From the NCBI GenBank assembly GCA_019090455.1, contig JAHRWA010000010.1, forward strand, positions 124,001 through 188,000: a stretch of DNA of 64,000 nucleotides, read 5' to 3'. How positions within the stretch are numbered: the first letter of the stretch is position 1; each line of letters starts with the position of its first letter. Positions 9,634 to 19,259 of this stretch are shown here, in pieces. Origin of the DNA: Pseudomonadales bacterium (GTDB taxonomy: Bacteria > Pseudomonadota > Gammaproteobacteria > Pseudomonadales > DC-out160). Position numbers and translations under genes: made by a program. The notes under the pieces are model-generated. The model saw only the letters and a list, made by a program, of their open reading frames with translations. It made no database searches and was not told the origin of the DNA.

Positions 9634-9731
9634 GTATTATAGATTATAGACGTCAACTATCAATTGCAGATATCAACTATCAATTACAGATATCAAAAGT
9701 CGACTACAGGTTCAACTGTCTATTACAGATG
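9634..9731. repeat. Degenerate ~20-bp tandem repeat array
   Basis: Four to five head-to-tail units of about 20 bp lie in the spacer upstream of the thioesterase operon. Units 9653-9672 and 9673-9692 (TCAACTATCAATTACAGATA) differ at one base. Units at 9693-9711 and 9712-9731 are progressively diverged, and 9634-9652 may be a further decayed copy. There is no coding potential across it. Confidence 0.8.
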
Positions 9732-9786
9732 TAATATGTGGATGAGAAAAAACCAGAATTAGCAGCTTAGGGGAATTCCCAAGGTG

Positions 9787-10662
9787 TTAGCTTGAAATAG
9801 AAATCCCATTCTCTTCCAGTATTCGAATATAGGTCTCGGGCTCAGGTCTGACTCGATAATTATCCGTTAAATCAGCGAATATAATTTTACCTTTAGCATC
9901 GGTCATCACAACGGTCGGCATCACGGTATCGCTCTCATAACCCAACAGTTCCAAACCGGTGGGCGTCCCCCCTATACTGGCAATATTCAGTTTTTTAGCC
10001 GCTTCATTATTCTTATCCACGAGAAACAGAAAAGGGACATCGAATTTTTTCGCCAGTAATTCGGTGTTTTCATGGCTTTGAGGGCTCACCAAAACCACTT
10101 TAACTCCACGCTCCACCATCGCTTTATATTGACCTGCAATCTCTTTAATTTGCGCTACGCAGAGAGGACACCAATTACCCCGATAAAAGACTATTAAACA
10201 AGGACTACCAATAAAAGCATTCGACTTAATCTCATTTTTTTGCGGATCCTCTAAGGTAAACTTCGGTAATTTATTACCTATTCTTAACAACGGATTGTCT
10301 CCACGACCAAACCGAGAATACCAAAACACATAAAGTAAATTTCCACCCAGCCCGATCACAACAGCATAAAACAAAGGTAACCAGTCAATTTCTCTCATTT
10401 GCAAAACCGATATCGAGGCAGTCGATGCACCCACAATACCCAACATCACCAAGGTATTTAAATTGGCACTCGTGCGCGCCGTGGACACCAAAAAAAGCTT
10501 CATAAAAAAAAGAGCATGAGGTCCAGTTGCGAAAATTACTCCTAACCACGCCATTACATATTCACTCTCCACACCACCCACTATTTTTATGCAGGCGTGA
10601 GAAAAAGCAATCATGATTAAGGTAACGTATGCAGAAATAAATATAGATTTTGTTCCATTCAT
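9787..10662 (-). CDS. Membrane-anchored AhpC/TSA-like thiol peroxidase or redoxin
   Basis: A 291-residue fusion of a membrane module and a thioredoxin-fold domain. Four hydrophobic segments (roughly residues 8-28, 38-58, 71-90 and 95-117) come first. The AhpC/TSA-like domain then runs from about 130 to the end, with FYRGNWCPLC carrying Cys165 and Cys168 as a CPLC pair. VVLVSPQSHENTELLAKKFDVPF and FLFLVDKN fit the PRX-like subfamily. The active-site pair suggests a thiol oxidoreductase or peroxidase at the membrane surface. It is monocistronic, with a ribosome site about 8 nt before the ATG. The combination of four membrane spans and a redoxin domain is uncommon, and the role is inferred. Confidence 0.75.
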   Translation of the reverse strand: MNGTKSIFISAYVTLIMIAFSHACIKIVGGVESEYVMAWLGVIFATGPHALFFMKLFLVSTARTSANLNTLVMLGIVGASTASISVLQMREIDWLPLFYAVVIGLGGNLLYVFWYSRFGRGDNPLLRIGNKLPKFTLEDPQKNEIKSNAFIGSPCLIVFYRGNWCPLCVAQIKEIAGQYKAMVERGVKVVLVSPQSHENTELLAKKFDVPFLFLVDKNNEAAKKLNIASIGGTPTGLELLGYESDTVMPTVVMTDAKGKIIFADLTDNYRVRPEPETYIRILEENGISISS

Positions 10663-10731
10663 AGGTTTCTTCCATAAAATTAAAATACAAATCGAAGACT
10701 ATCGATTATTAACGCTTAGCCTGCGGCATTA

Positions 10732-10759
10732 AAAAAGGGAGCATATATGCTCCCTTTTT
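10732..10759 (-). terminator. Intrinsic terminator of nfuA (bidirectional palindrome)
   Basis: A perfect palindrome with GGGAGCAT arms flanked by A-runs and T-runs (AAAAAGGGAGCAT paired with ATGCTCCCTTTTT). It lies about 45 bp downstream of the nfuA stop in the leftward direction. It also insulates the redoxin gene that follows. Confidence 0.88.
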
Positions 10760-10803
10760 ATTATTCAATCCTCAAAAGCTCAATCATCAAGGTTATTAAA
10801 ACC

Positions 10804-11406
10804 TCAATAATAAGCATTTTCCGTCTTACTGTGATCCGTTTTATCGATGACTTTTCGTAATTCAGGAACACGCTCTAACAATGTACCCTCAACACCACTT
10901 TTTAAAGTCATATCAACAGAGGCACAGCCCTGGCAACCACCACCAAACTCCAGCACAGCAGTCGTATTCTCATCTATTAAGGCAATTAACGAAACATGAC
11001 CGCCATGAGACGCTAAACCGGGATTCACCTCTGCTTGGAGTACGTACTCGATCCGCTCTTCTAGACTGGCATTCTCTGAAATCCGGGGTACTTTTGATTT
11101 GGGCGCGCGAAAGGTTAATTGCCCCCCGAGCTTATCGCCGGTGTAATCGATAACGGAGTCTTCAAGATAGGTAACACTTTTTCTTTCTAAGTAAGCGGAA
11201 AAACCTTCGAAATCCACTTTTTCGTCTTCTTCTTGTGCCTCGCCTTCCGGGCAATACGCCATACAACATTCAGCTAGAGGAGTACCCGGCTTTTCTACAA
11301 AAATCCTAACACCTATATTTGGACTGTCTTGCTTGCTCAGAAGATCACGTAAATAATCCTGGGCACTTTCAGTAATACTGAAATAACTTTCGGGGAGATC
11401 TGACAT
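10804..11406 (-). CDS. nfuA: Iron-sulfur cluster carrier protein NfuA
   Basis: NfuA receives [4Fe-4S] clusters and hands them to client apoproteins, especially under oxidative stress or iron limitation. The 200-residue protein has a degenerate A-type (HesB-like) N-terminal domain with GVRIFVEKPGTPLAECC. The C-terminal Nfu domain carries GGGCQGCASVDMTLK, with cluster ligands Cys158 and Cys161. It aligns with E. coli NfuA throughout, including the final YY. A TTG one codon upstream is a weaker start than the ATG at 11406, which has AAGG about 7 nt before it. A strong IscR-like operator covers the leader. Confidence 0.95.
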   Translation of the reverse strand: MSDLPESYFSITESAQDYLRDLLSKQDSPNIGVRIFVEKPGTPLAECCMAYCPEGEAQEEDEKVDFEGFSAYLERKSVTYLEDSVIDYTGDKLGGQLTFRAPKSKVPRISENASLEERIEYVLQAEVNPGLASHGGHVSLIALIDENTTAVLEFGGGCQGCASVDMTLKSGVEGTLLERVPELRKVIDKTDHSKTENAYY

Positions 11407-11410
11407 CAAA

Positions 11411-11435
11411 ATACCTTACTAAAATAGTCAAGAAT
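11411..11435 (-). promoter_or_regulatory. Probable IscR type 1 operator in the nfuA leader
   Basis: Read on the minus strand, this 25-bp site has the core CTTGACTATTTTAGTAAGG flanked by ATT and TAT. By my alignment it agrees with the E. coli IscR type 1 consensus, as I recall it, at 23 of 25 positions. It lies between the -10 TATAAT and the ATG and includes the Shine-Dalgarno AAGG, an ideal place for repression by [2Fe-2S]-IscR. This would link nfuA expression to iron-sulfur status. Confidence 0.72.
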
Positions 11436-11441
11436 AGGAAT

Positions 11442-11447
11442 ATTATA
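11442..11447 (-). promoter_or_regulatory. Candidate -10 element of nfuA
   Basis: A perfect TATAAT on the minus strand, 35 nt before the nfuA ATG. Transcription would start at the edge of the IscR-like site. No good -35 is visible 16-18 bp upstream, so the promoter may be weak or activator-dependent. Confidence 0.5.
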
Positions 11448-11675
11448 ATGATTTTATAATTAAATCGCACCCAAACTATAAAAAAAACTCGAATACAAAC
11501 ACCACATTCGCTTTTGCGCTCAATTACGGCCTTAATTAATAGTCAGTAATAACAAGATGCTAAGACGAAATAGGCAAATTTTGTTAGACTGCTTCGCCCA
11601 GCAATACGGCACGCTGATGAATGCAATCATCTGTTACCCAGCCAATTAACACATTGTATTTAATGGAAAAATCTC

Positions 11676-14600
11676 ATGGCAACATTAACACCCCCACGAT
11701 CCGTACTCTTGAAGGAACAATTAGAAAAACGAATACTTCTGCTTGATGGGGCCATGGGCACAATGATCCAATCCTACAATCTGGAAGAAAAAGAATATCG
11801 AGGAGATCAATTCGCAGATCATCCTCATGACCTCAAGGGTAACAATGATCTACTGTCCATCACGCAACCGGACATTATCCAAGCAATCCACCGCGCCTAT
11901 TTCGATGCCGGTGCGGATATAGTTGAAACCAATAGTTTTAATAGCACCCAAGTGTCACAAGCCGACTACCACCTTGAATCTATAGTTTATGAACTCAACG
12001 TCGCCTCCGCCAAAGTCGCCAGAGCGGCAGCAGATGAGGTTACCGCTGAGACACCCGATAAACCCCGGTTTGTGGCAGGCGTCTTAGGGCCCACTAGCCG
12101 AACCTGCTCCATGTCTCCTGATGTCAATGACCCGGCTTTTCGTAACATTACTTTTGATGCGTTAGTAAAAGACTATACCGAAGCGACCCAAGGTCTAGTG
12201 GATGGAGGGGCCGATATCATTTTGATTGAAACAGTCTTCGATACACTCAATTGCAAAGCCGCAATTTTCGCCGTACAAGAGTATTTCAAACAAAACGAAA
12301 CTGAACTCCCCATTATGATCTCAGGCACCATTACCGACGCCAGCGGGAGAACCTTATCGGGGCAAACAGTGGAAGCCTTTTGGAATTCAGTTTCCCACGC
12401 CAAGCCCTTGAGCATTGGCTTTAATTGCGCGCTAGGGGCTGAAGAACTTCGCCCCCATATTGAAGAGATTTCAACTAAAGCCAACACCTTGGTGAGCGCT
12501 CACCCCAACGCGGGTTTACCTAACGAGTTCGGTGAATACGATCAAACGCCCAAAGAAATGGCCGATATCATCGAAGAATTTGCCGCTTCCGGTTTCTTGA
12601 ATATTATTGGCGGTTGCTGTGGTACTGACCCTGAATTCATAAAAGCGATCGCCGAACGAGTTTCAAAATACGCGCCCCGACCAATACCAGACATACCCAA
12701 AGCCTGTCGACTCAGTGGATTAGAACCTTTTAGCTTCGACGACAGCTCTCTTTTCGTTAATGTCGGCGAGCGAACTAACGTCACCGGCTCAGCGAAATTT
12801 AAACGCCTCATAGTTGCAGAAGAATTTGATGAAGCACTGGAGGTGGCGCTGCAGCAAGTCATCGCGGGCGCGCAAATCATCGACATCAACATGGACGAAG
12901 GCATGATCGACTCGCAACAAGCGATGGTCACCTTCCTCAACCTTATCGCATCCGAACCTGATATCGCCAAAGTCCCATTAATGATTGACTCATCAAAATG
13001 GGAAATTATTGAAGCCGGTCTCAAGTGCACTCAAGGTAAACCCGTCGTCAATTCCATTAGCATGAAAGAGGGCGAAGCGGAATTTGTCGAAAGAGCACGC
13101 CTGTGTATGCAATACGGCGCGGCAATTATTGTTATGGCTTTTGATACCGCAGGACAAGCCGACACAGAAAAACGCAAAATTGAAATTTGCCAGCGCTCTT
13201 ACGATTTATTAATGGAAATAGGCTTCCCGCCCGAAGATATTATATTTGATCCCAATATTTTCGCTGTAGCAACGGGAATAGAAGAACATAACAATTACGC
13301 CGTGGATTTTATTAATGCCTGCGCCTACATCAAAGAAAACTTGCCCCACGCCAAAACATCGGGCGGAGTCAGCAACGTCTCGTTTTCATTTCGCGGTAAC
13401 AATCCAGTTCGCGAAGCCATACATGCGGTATTCCTTTATCACGCTATTCGAGCCGGTCTTAGCATGGGTATCGTCAATGCAGGGCAGCTAGAAATTTACC
13501 AAGAAGTGCCCAATGAATTACGCGAACACGTTGAAGACATTATTCTTAATCGTCGAGACGATAGCACCGATCGACTGCTAGAAATCGCAGACAACTATAA
13601 AGGCGACGGCACGAAAAAACAGGTGGAAGACTTATCCTGGCGCGAACTACCCGTGGTTAAACGTTTAGAGCATGCATTAGTTAAAGGCATCAACACCTAC
13701 GTAGTTGAAGATACGGAGGAAGCACGCCAGCAATCCGAACGGCCGGTTCATGTAATTGAAGGACCGCTAATGGATGGCATGAATGTAGTGGGCGACTTAT
13801 TTGGCGAGGGCAAAATGTTCTTACCGCAAGTGGTTAAAAGCGCGAGGGTGATGAAGCAAGCCGTGGCTCATCTCGTCCCCTTTATTGATGCAGAAAAAGA
13901 TGGAGATGCCTCCTCTAAGGGAAAAATTCTTCTCGCCACCGTTAAAGGGGATGTGCACGATATCGGAAAAAACATTGTTGGCGTCGTGCTCCAATGCAAT
14001 AATTTTGAAGTCGTCGACTTAGGCGTCATGGTGTCCTGCGATAAAATACTGAAAACAGCAATTGAAGAAAAAGTCGATATCATTGGCCTCAGTGGATTAA
14101 TCACACCCTCCCTTGATGAAATGGTACATGTGGCAAAGGAAATGGAGAGACTCAAGATAGACCGGCCTTTACTCATCGGCGGCGCTACCACCTCCAAAGC
14201 TCATACTGCAATAAAAATTGAACCAGGCTACAAACTCAATTCCACTGTCTATGTGCAAGACGCTTCTCGAAGCGTGGGAGTGGTCACATCACTGATTAGC
14301 GAAGAACTCAAAGAGGGTTTCGTCAACAATCTAAAAGTGGATTATGACAAAGTAAGAGAGCGTAACAAAAACCGCCGCTCCAAAATAAAACAACTCGATT
14401 ATCAACAAGCCCGCGAAAATGGATTGAAATGGGATTGGGATCGTTACACCCCCCCTACTCCTACTTTTACGGGACTGAAGAAATTTGAAAACTATCCTCT
14501 AAAAGAATTGGTCGATTACATTGATTGGACTCCCTTCTTTCTCACCTGGGAGCTTGCCGGAAAATACCCCAACATTTTAAAAGATAAAGTAGTCGGAGAA

Positions 14601-15374
14601 GCGGCGACCAATTTATTTAAAGATGCTCAAACAATGCTGCACCGCCTAATCGATGAGAATTTAATTCGAGCGAATGGTGTTATCGGCTTCTGGCCTGCCA
14701 ATCAAGTTAACGGTGATGACGTTGAGTTATACACTGGCGACAATGGCGAACAAGCTACCGATCAACTATATTATTTACGTCAACAAACACAAAGGCCCGC
14801 AGGCAAACCCAACTTGTGTCTTGCTGATTACATTGCACCAAAATCCACAGAAAAAACGGATTTCATAGGCGGATTCGCGGTGACGACAGGAATTGGCGTG
14901 GATGAACTGGTAGCTGAATATGAATCTAATCAAGACGATTATAACGCTATTATGGTTAAAGCGATCGCGGACCGTTTAGCCGAAGCATTCGCTGAACGTA
15001 TGCATGAACGAGTCCGTAAAGAATTTTGGGCTTACACGTCAGAAGAAAAACTCAGCAATGAAGAGTTAATCAAGGAACGCTACACGGGTATTCGCCCCGC
15101 TCCTGGTTATCCTGCATGCCCTGACCACACCCAAAAAGCAACTTTATTCAGCTTGCTCTCTGCAGAGAAAAATACGCAAATCGAATTAACGGATAGCTTT
15201 GCCATGACGCCCACCGCTTCGGTAAGTGGCTGGTACTTTTCCCATCCGGAATCTCGCTACTTTGCCGTGGGCAAAATTGATAAGGATCAAGTACAAAATT
15301 ATGCCGATCGGCGCAACCAAACCGTTGCAACCAACGAAAGATGGTTGTCTCCCAACTTATCTTACGATGCCTGA
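11676..15374 (+). CDS. metH: Cobalamin-dependent methionine synthase
   Basis: MetH transfers the methyl group of 5-methyltetrahydrofolate to homocysteine via methylcobalamin. The 1232-residue protein shows all four modules. The homocysteine domain has zinc ligands in GFNCALG (about Cys250) and GGCCGTD (Cys313-314). The pterin-binding domain starts near 355 ([16 protein letters not shown]). The cap and cobalamin domain carries [10 protein letters not shown], whose His is near 761. The activation domain has [12 protein letters not shown] near 1139 for AdoMet-dependent reactivation. Length and motif spacing match E. coli MetH. I see no cobalamin or SAH riboswitch and no clear MetR box in the 266-bp upstream region. 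A MATE pump gene follows after 21 nt. Confidence 0.98.
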   Translation: MATLTPPRSVLLKEQLEKRILLLDGAMGTMIQSYNLEEKEYRGDQFADHPHDLKGNNDLLSITQPDIIQAIHRAYFDAGADIVETNSFNSTQVSQADYHLESIVYELNVASAKVARAAADEVTAETPDKPRFVAGVLGPTSRTCSMSPDVNDPAFRNITFDALVKDYTEATQGLVDGGADIILIETVFDTLNCKAAIFAVQEYFKQNETELPIMISGTITDASGRTLSGQTVEAFWNSVSHAKPLSIGFNCALGAEELRPHIEEISTKANTLVSAHPNAGLPNEFGEYDQTPKEMADIIEEFAASGFLNIIGGCCGTDPEFIKAIAERVSKYAPRPIPDIPKACRLSGLEPFSFDDSSLFVNVGERTNVTGSAKFKRLIVAEEFDEALEVALQQVIAGAQIIDINMDEGMIDSQQAMVTFLNLIASEPDIAKVPLMIDSSKWEIIEAGLKCTQGKPVVNSISMKEGEAEFVERARLCMQYGAAIIVMAFDTAGQADTEKRKIEICQRSYDLLMEIGFPPEDIIFDPNIFAVATGIEEHNNYAVDFINACAYIKENLPHAKTSGGVSNVSFSFRGNNPVREAIHAVFLYHAIRAGLSMGIVNAGQLEIYQEVPNELREHVEDIILNRRDDSTDRLLEIADNYKGDGTKKQVEDLSWRELPVVKRLEHALVKGINTYVVEDTEEARQQSERPVHVIEGPLMDGMNVVGDLFGEGKMFLPQVVKSARVMKQAVAHLVPFIDAEKDGDASSKGKILLATVKGDVHDIGKNIVGVVLQCNNFEVVDLGVMVSCDKILKTAIEEKVDIIGLSGLITPSLDEMVHVAKEMERLKIDRPLLIGGATTSKAHTAIKIEPGYKLNSTVYVQDASRSVGVVTSLISEELKEGFVNNLKVDYDKVRERNKNRRSKIKQLDYQQARENGLKWDWDRYTPPTPTFTGLKKFENYPLKELVDYIDWTPFFLTWELAGKYPNILKDKVVGEAATNLFKDAQTMLHRLIDENLIRANGVIGFWPANQVNGDDVELYTGDNGEQATDQLYYLRQQTQRPAGKPNLCLADYIAPKSTEKTDFIGGFAVTTGIGVDELVAEYESNQDDYNAIMVKAIADRLAEAFAERMHERVRKEFWAYTSEEKLSNEELIKERYTGIRPAPGYPACPDHTQKATLFSLLSAEKNTQIELTDSFAMTPTASVSGWYFSHPESRYFAVGKIDKDQVQNYADRRNQTVATNERWLSPNLSYDA

Positions 15375-15375
15375 C

Positions 15376-15402
15376 TAGCCTATGATAATTAGCCTATGAT
15401 AA
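15376..15402 (+). repeat. Duplicated translation start region, 14-bp period
   Basis: TAGCCTATGATAA occurs at 15376-15388 and again at 15390-15402. The second copy holds the start codon of the MATE gene (ATG 15396). The first copy opens a five-codon reading frame (15382-15399) whose TGA overlaps that ATG as ATGA. The arrangement could couple translation, or it may be a neutral duplication. Confidence 0.75.
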
Positions 15403-16736
15403 GTCGATTGTTCATCCCCCGCGAACGGGTTAAAACAATCCTAATATTGGCCCTGCCTATCATGGCAGGCATGCTATCTCAAAGTGTACTTAACATTATC
15501 GATGCCGCCATGGTGGGCTCCCTCGGAGAAACTGCCCTGGCAGGCGTTGGTATAGGCGGGTATGCCGCATTTGCCGCCTCCGCATTAGCCATGGGTTTAG
15601 GGTCATCAGTACAAGCAGTCGTCTCTCGCCGAAAAGGGCAAGGGAAAATGGAAGTCCTGGGCGAACCTTTGAACGCCGGGCTTTTAATGACGTTGCTGAT
15701 AGGTATTCCCATCATTTTGGTGGTTTTTAATTATTCTCATTTGTTTATACAAACTCTCAGCACAGACAAAGATGTGGTGGACGTTGCGATACCTTACTTC
15801 GAACTGCGTGTCCTGGGTGTCTTTGCCGTCGGCTTTAACTTTTCATTTCGCGGTTATTGGAACGGCATTAATCGGTCCACCGTTTACATGACGACGATTA
15901 TCATCATGCATGTGATTAACGTTGCCGTTAGCTATTGCCTGATTTGGGGGCATTTTGGTTTTCCCGAACTGGGGGCCAGTGGCGCTGGCCTCGGCACCAC
16001 CATTTCTTTATATGCGGGATCACTAATCTACGCAGTACTCTGCTTCAAAAGCGCCAAGTCACATGGATTTGCTCAACGTTGGCCCAGTCGCACTCTATTT
16101 CTCAGTATGGCCCGAATCGCACTACCAAACTCGATTCAACAATTTTTATTCGCGCTCTCTTTAACCGTCTTATTTACGATCATTGGTATGGTGGGCACCG
16201 CTGAGTTAGCAGTCGCCCACGTCCTTATCACACTCATTCTCTTTGTTATTTTACCCTCTATCGGTTTAGGCTTAGCCGCCGCGACTCTGGTGGGACAATC
16301 CATGGGACGAGAGGATATGGCAGATGCCACTCGCTGGGGATGGGATGCCGTCATTATCGCGATGGCTCTGCTAGCCTCGTTCAGCATCCCTCTTTGCTTA
16401 TTTACCGATCAGGTTTTAGGCTTATTTTTACATGAACCCCACCTTTTAGCGCTAGGAAGAACCCCTCTTCGAATTACTGGCGTGTTTATTATATTTGACG
16501 CAGTGGCCGTCATTTTAACCCAAGCACTATTGGGCGCCGGCGCTGCAAAAAAGGTGATGACCGTCAATTTGGTTATGCAATGGATATTCTTTTTACCCGC
16601 AGTCTGGCTGGTAGGTCCTATTTTGGGGTACGGATTATTGGGTATATGGATAGCTCAAGCGTTCCAGCGAGGCATTACTTCGTACCTATTCATGAGCATT
16701 TGGCAGCGCAGACATTGGCAAACTATCAGAGTCTAA
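15396..16736 (+). CDS. MATE family efflux transporter
   Basis: A 446-residue integral membrane protein of the multidrug and toxic compound extrusion family, with about twelve hydrophobic segments in two homologous halves. The first half starts with LALPIMAGMLSQSVLNIIDAAMVGSLGETALAGVGIG, the typical N-lobe signature. The second begins near residue 230 with MARIALPNSIQQFLFALS. Such proteins export drugs or metabolites in exchange for sodium or protons. It lies 21 nt behind metH and is probably co-transcribed. The substrate is unknown, and a NorM versus DinF-branch assignment is not safe from sequence alone. Confidence 0.9.
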   Translation: MISRLFIPRERVKTILILALPIMAGMLSQSVLNIIDAAMVGSLGETALAGVGIGGYAAFAASALAMGLGSSVQAVVSRRKGQGKMEVLGEPLNAGLLMTLLIGIPIILVVFNYSHLFIQTLSTDKDVVDVAIPYFELRVLGVFAVGFNFSFRGYWNGINRSTVYMTTIIIMHVINVAVSYCLIWGHFGFPELGASGAGLGTTISLYAGSLIYAVLCFKSAKSHGFAQRWPSRTLFLSMARIALPNSIQQFLFALSLTVLFTIIGMVGTAELAVAHVLITLILFVILPSIGLGLAAATLVGQSMGREDMADATRWGWDAVIIAMALLASFSIPLCLFTDQVLGLFLHEPHLLALGRTPLRITGVFIIFDAVAVILTQALLGAGAAKKVMTVNLVMQWIFFLPAVWLVGPILGYGLLGIWIAQAFQRGITSYLFMSIWQRRHWQTIRV

Positions 16737-16993
16737 CAATTCCTCCTCAGTCAATCCCGTATTAGGCTCCATATTCAGTTCCGAATTACCTAGCGAATTT
16801 CGATTTATATCCTGTACTTATAAAGATAGTCCAAAACGGTTCTTTCTATTCTAAGGCACTCTTGATATCCTCCCGTGCTAGTTTTTCGACCGCTTCGGTT
16901 ACCCCATACAAACTCGACATTAAACCCATGGTTCAACATACTCGTTAGGGTTTATCGTCAGTGGACATCAGTACAAATGATCGAGACCTAAGT
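16737..16993. other. Intergenic spacer between MATE gene and cysI
   Basis: About 220-250 bp without a gene. I see no clear terminator for the MATE gene and no confident sigma-70 promoter, although cysI is unlikely to depend on metH read-through. A CysB site is possible but not recognisable by eye. Confidence 0.4.
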
Positions 16994-18655
16994 ATGTATA
17001 TCTATTCTGAACACGACCAAAAAATTCTTGATGAAAGAGTTGCTCAGTTTCGAGGGCAAACAGAACGCTGGTCAGCCGGAGATCTGACGGAAGATGAATA
17101 TCTTCCCTTACGCCTCCAAAATGGGCTTTATGAACAAAGGCATGCACCGCTATTACGAGTTTGTGCACCCTACGGAAATATGAATACCCAACAATTGCGC
17201 AAGTTGGCCCATATCGCACGGACATACGACAAAGGGTATTGCCACATAACCACCCGAACCAATATTCAATTTAATTGGCCTGCAATCAAAGAAGTACCCA
17301 ACATCTTAGAAGAACTGGCAACGGTTCAAATGCATGCAATTCAAACTAGCGGAAATTGTATTCGAAACACAACCACGGATCATTTTGCCGGGGTTGCCCT
17401 CGATGAAGTAGAAGACCCTAGACCTTGGTGCGAGCTGGTTCGACAATGGTCCACATTTCACCCCGAGTTTGCGTATCTTCCCAGGAAATTCAAAATTGCC
17501 GTCTGTGCCAGCACCGAAGATAGAAGCGCCAGCCTCGTTCACGATGTCGCTATTCATATTGTCAAAAACGACGCCGGTAAAGTGGGTTTCAAAATCTTTG
17601 TCGGTGGCGGACTTGGTCGGACTCCTTTGGTGGCGGCTCCTATTCATGAGTTTCTGAATCAAGAAGATCTGCTCTCTTATCTAGAAGCCATATTACGAGT
17701 TTATAACCGTTACGGTCGTCGAGATAATAAATATAAAGCACGTATCAAAATTTTAGTTAAGGCGCTGACTCCCGCTGCCTTTAAAAAGCAGGTAGAAGAA
17801 GAGTGGGCCCATTTAAAAGACGGACCCATCAAGCTGACGGCAGAAGCAATTGCCGAATCAAAGTCCTATTTCCAAGACCCTGACTACGAAAACCTACCTG
17901 CTGAGAATGAAGAATTAAAACAAAAAATATCCACTGATCGCGCTTTTGGTAATTGGTATCGAATCAATACCCATGCTCATAAAAAGCAAGGTTACCGCAT
18001 CGTCACTTTATCGATGAAAAAAACAGCGGTTGCGCCGGGCGATGTCAGCGATCAGCAACTAGAAGATATAGCCGATCTCGCCGACCAATACGGTTATGGG
18101 GAAGTCCGCGCCACACACGATCAAAATTTAGTATTCTCTGACGTTAAACAAGCAGACTTATTCAACTTATGGCAGGCGCTCGAAAAACTCGGATTCGCAA
18201 CTGCGAATATCGGAATGATCACCGACATTACCTGCTGCCCCGGCGGCCACTATTGCGCACTAGCCAACGCTCAATCGATTCCCATCGCAGAGGCAATTCA
18301 ACGTCGATTTGATGACCTTGATTATGTATATGACCTCGGCGAACTCAGCCTTAAAGTATCGGGATGCATGAATGCCTGCGGACATCATCATGTCAGCAAC
18401 ATTGGTATTCTGGGTGTCGACAAAAAGGGCAAAGAGTATTATCAAGTCTCAATTGGCGGAACGACTCGCCAGAAATCAGCAATTGGAAGAATTGTTGGCC
18501 CATCATTTGAACGTACAGATGTTGTTGATGTTATCGAAAAGATAATTCAAACATTTGTCGACAATCGACATGAGGGAGAGACTTTTATACAAGTGTATGA
18601 TCGTCTTGGAATGATGCCCTATAAGGAACGTATTTATGCCAAAGCAACCCAATAA
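16994..18655 (+). CDS. cysI: Siroheme sulfite/nitrite reductase, hemoprotein subunit (CysI type)
   Basis: This enzyme reduces sulfite to sulfide for cysteine synthesis with siroheme and a [4Fe-4S] cluster. Both ferredoxin-like and SIR repeats are visible. The cluster/siroheme cysteines lie in DITCCPGGHYC (about residues 412-421) and SGCMNACGHHH (about 456-464). HITTRTNIQFNWP and QTSGNCIRNTTTD are typical of the Pseudomonas CysI form. An upstream GTG at 16961 would give 564 residues. I prefer the ATG at 16994 (553 residues) because MYIYSEHDQ aligns with the usual family start. The downstream DUF934 gene overlaps its 3' end by 20 bp, a conserved pairing. Confidence 0.92.
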   Translation: MYIYSEHDQKILDERVAQFRGQTERWSAGDLTEDEYLPLRLQNGLYEQRHAPLLRVCAPYGNMNTQQLRKLAHIARTYDKGYCHITTRTNIQFNWPAIKEVPNILEELATVQMHAIQTSGNCIRNTTTDHFAGVALDEVEDPRPWCELVRQWSTFHPEFAYLPRKFKIAVCASTEDRSASLVHDVAIHIVKNDAGKVGFKIFVGGGLGRTPLVAAPIHEFLNQEDLLSYLEAILRVYNRYGRRDNKYKARIKILVKALTPAAFKKQVEEEWAHLKDGPIKLTAEAIAESKSYFQDPDYENLPAENEELKQKISTDRAFGNWYRINTHAHKKQGYRIVTLSMKKTAVAPGDVSDQQLEDIADLADQYGYGEVRATHDQNLVFSDVKQADLFNLWQALEKLGFATANIGMITDITCCPGGHYCALANAQSIPIAEAIQRRFDDLDYVYDLGELSLKVSGCMNACGHHHVSNIGILGVDKKGKEYYQVSIGGTTRQKSAIGRIVGPSFERTDVVDVIEKIIQTFVDNRHEGETFIQVYDRLGMMPYKERIYAKATQ

Positions 18656-19145
18656 AATTATTAAAGACCGAAAGATTATCGATGATAGCTGGTCTGTTGT
18701 GTCCGATGATGTCGATAAAAATGATATTCCCGCAGATGGGGATATCATTTTTTCCGTCGATTTCTGGGTCAAAAATCAGAAGCACCTTGAAAGCCGCTCA
18801 AACGGTCGCTTAGGGTTAATGCTCGAGAGTACTGACGAAATTAATTTATTTTCAGACAATCTCGGCCTTTTTGACATTATCAGCATCAATTTTCCTGCTT
18901 TTGCAGACGGACGAGGCTACTCTGTCGCTCGTCTTTTACGAGAGCGCTATCATTTCCAAAAAGAAATAAGAGCCGTTGGCGATGTACTACGCGATCAATT
19001 ATTTTATATGTACAGATGTGGATTCAATGCATTCGCTATTCGCGAAGATCGCTGTATTGAGGATGCGCTTAACGCCTACAATGATTTCACTGTCACTTAT
19101 CAGGCCGCCAGTGATAATTTGAATCCGATTTATCGGCGGGCATAG
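18636..19145 (+). CDS. DUF934 protein, sulfite-reductase partner
   Basis: A 169-residue soluble protein of the DUF934 family. The conserved C-terminal part contains FPAFADGRGYSVARLLRERY and a tail with GFNAFAIRE. DUF934 genes are found next to cysI in many proteobacteria, and here the genes overlap by 20 bp (18636-18655). An AAGGA ribosome site lies 8 nt before the ATG, inside cysI. The family is thought to serve sulfite reduction, perhaps in electron delivery since no cysJ flavoprotein is adjacent, but the biochemical role is not established from the sequence. Confidence 0.88.
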   Translation: MPKQPNKIIKDRKIIDDSWSVVSDDVDKNDIPADGDIIFSVDFWVKNQKHLESRSNGRLGLMLESTDEINLFSDNLGLFDIISINFPAFADGRGYSVARLLRERYHFQKEIRAVGDVLRDQLFYMYRCGFNAFAIREDRCIEDALNAYNDFTVTYQAASDNLNPIYRRA

Positions 19146-19170
19146 AGCAACACGCTAAGTCGATATATCC

Positions 19171-19229
19171 TCCCCGACTCGCTCAAGTACATTCAAGTTT
19201 CTTTTTCGAGAGCGCTAGAAAGTCGGGGA
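19171..19229. other. Inverted repeat between convergent genes
   Basis: TCCCCGACT (19171-19179) pairs perfectly with AGTCGGGGA (19221-19229). An inner CGCTC/GAGCG pair is also possible. It lies in the 114-bp gap where the cysI-DUF934 unit meets the GFA-family gene, so a transcription stop is plausible. No T-run follows either arm. Confidence 0.45.
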
Positions 19230-19259
19230 CTAGAAGATTCTCCTCCCCTCCAGTCGTCC

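Noticed and set aside
9715..9730. LexA-like CTGT...ACAG in the tandem array
   Set aside because: The half-sites are only 5 bp apart instead of 8 and are part of the repeat units.
9634..9731. CRISPR array
   Set aside because: The units are contiguous and diverged, with no unique spacers and no cas genes anywhere in the window.
11410..11675. Cobalamin, SAM or SAH riboswitch before metH
   Set aside because: I looked for the B12-box and the SAH core; neither is visible. The only strong signals in the gap belong to nfuA.
19160..19240. tRNA-like fold between DUF934 and the GFA gene
   Set aside because: There is an outer 9-bp stem and a TTCAAGT segment, but no proper D-arm, anticodon arm or CCA end.
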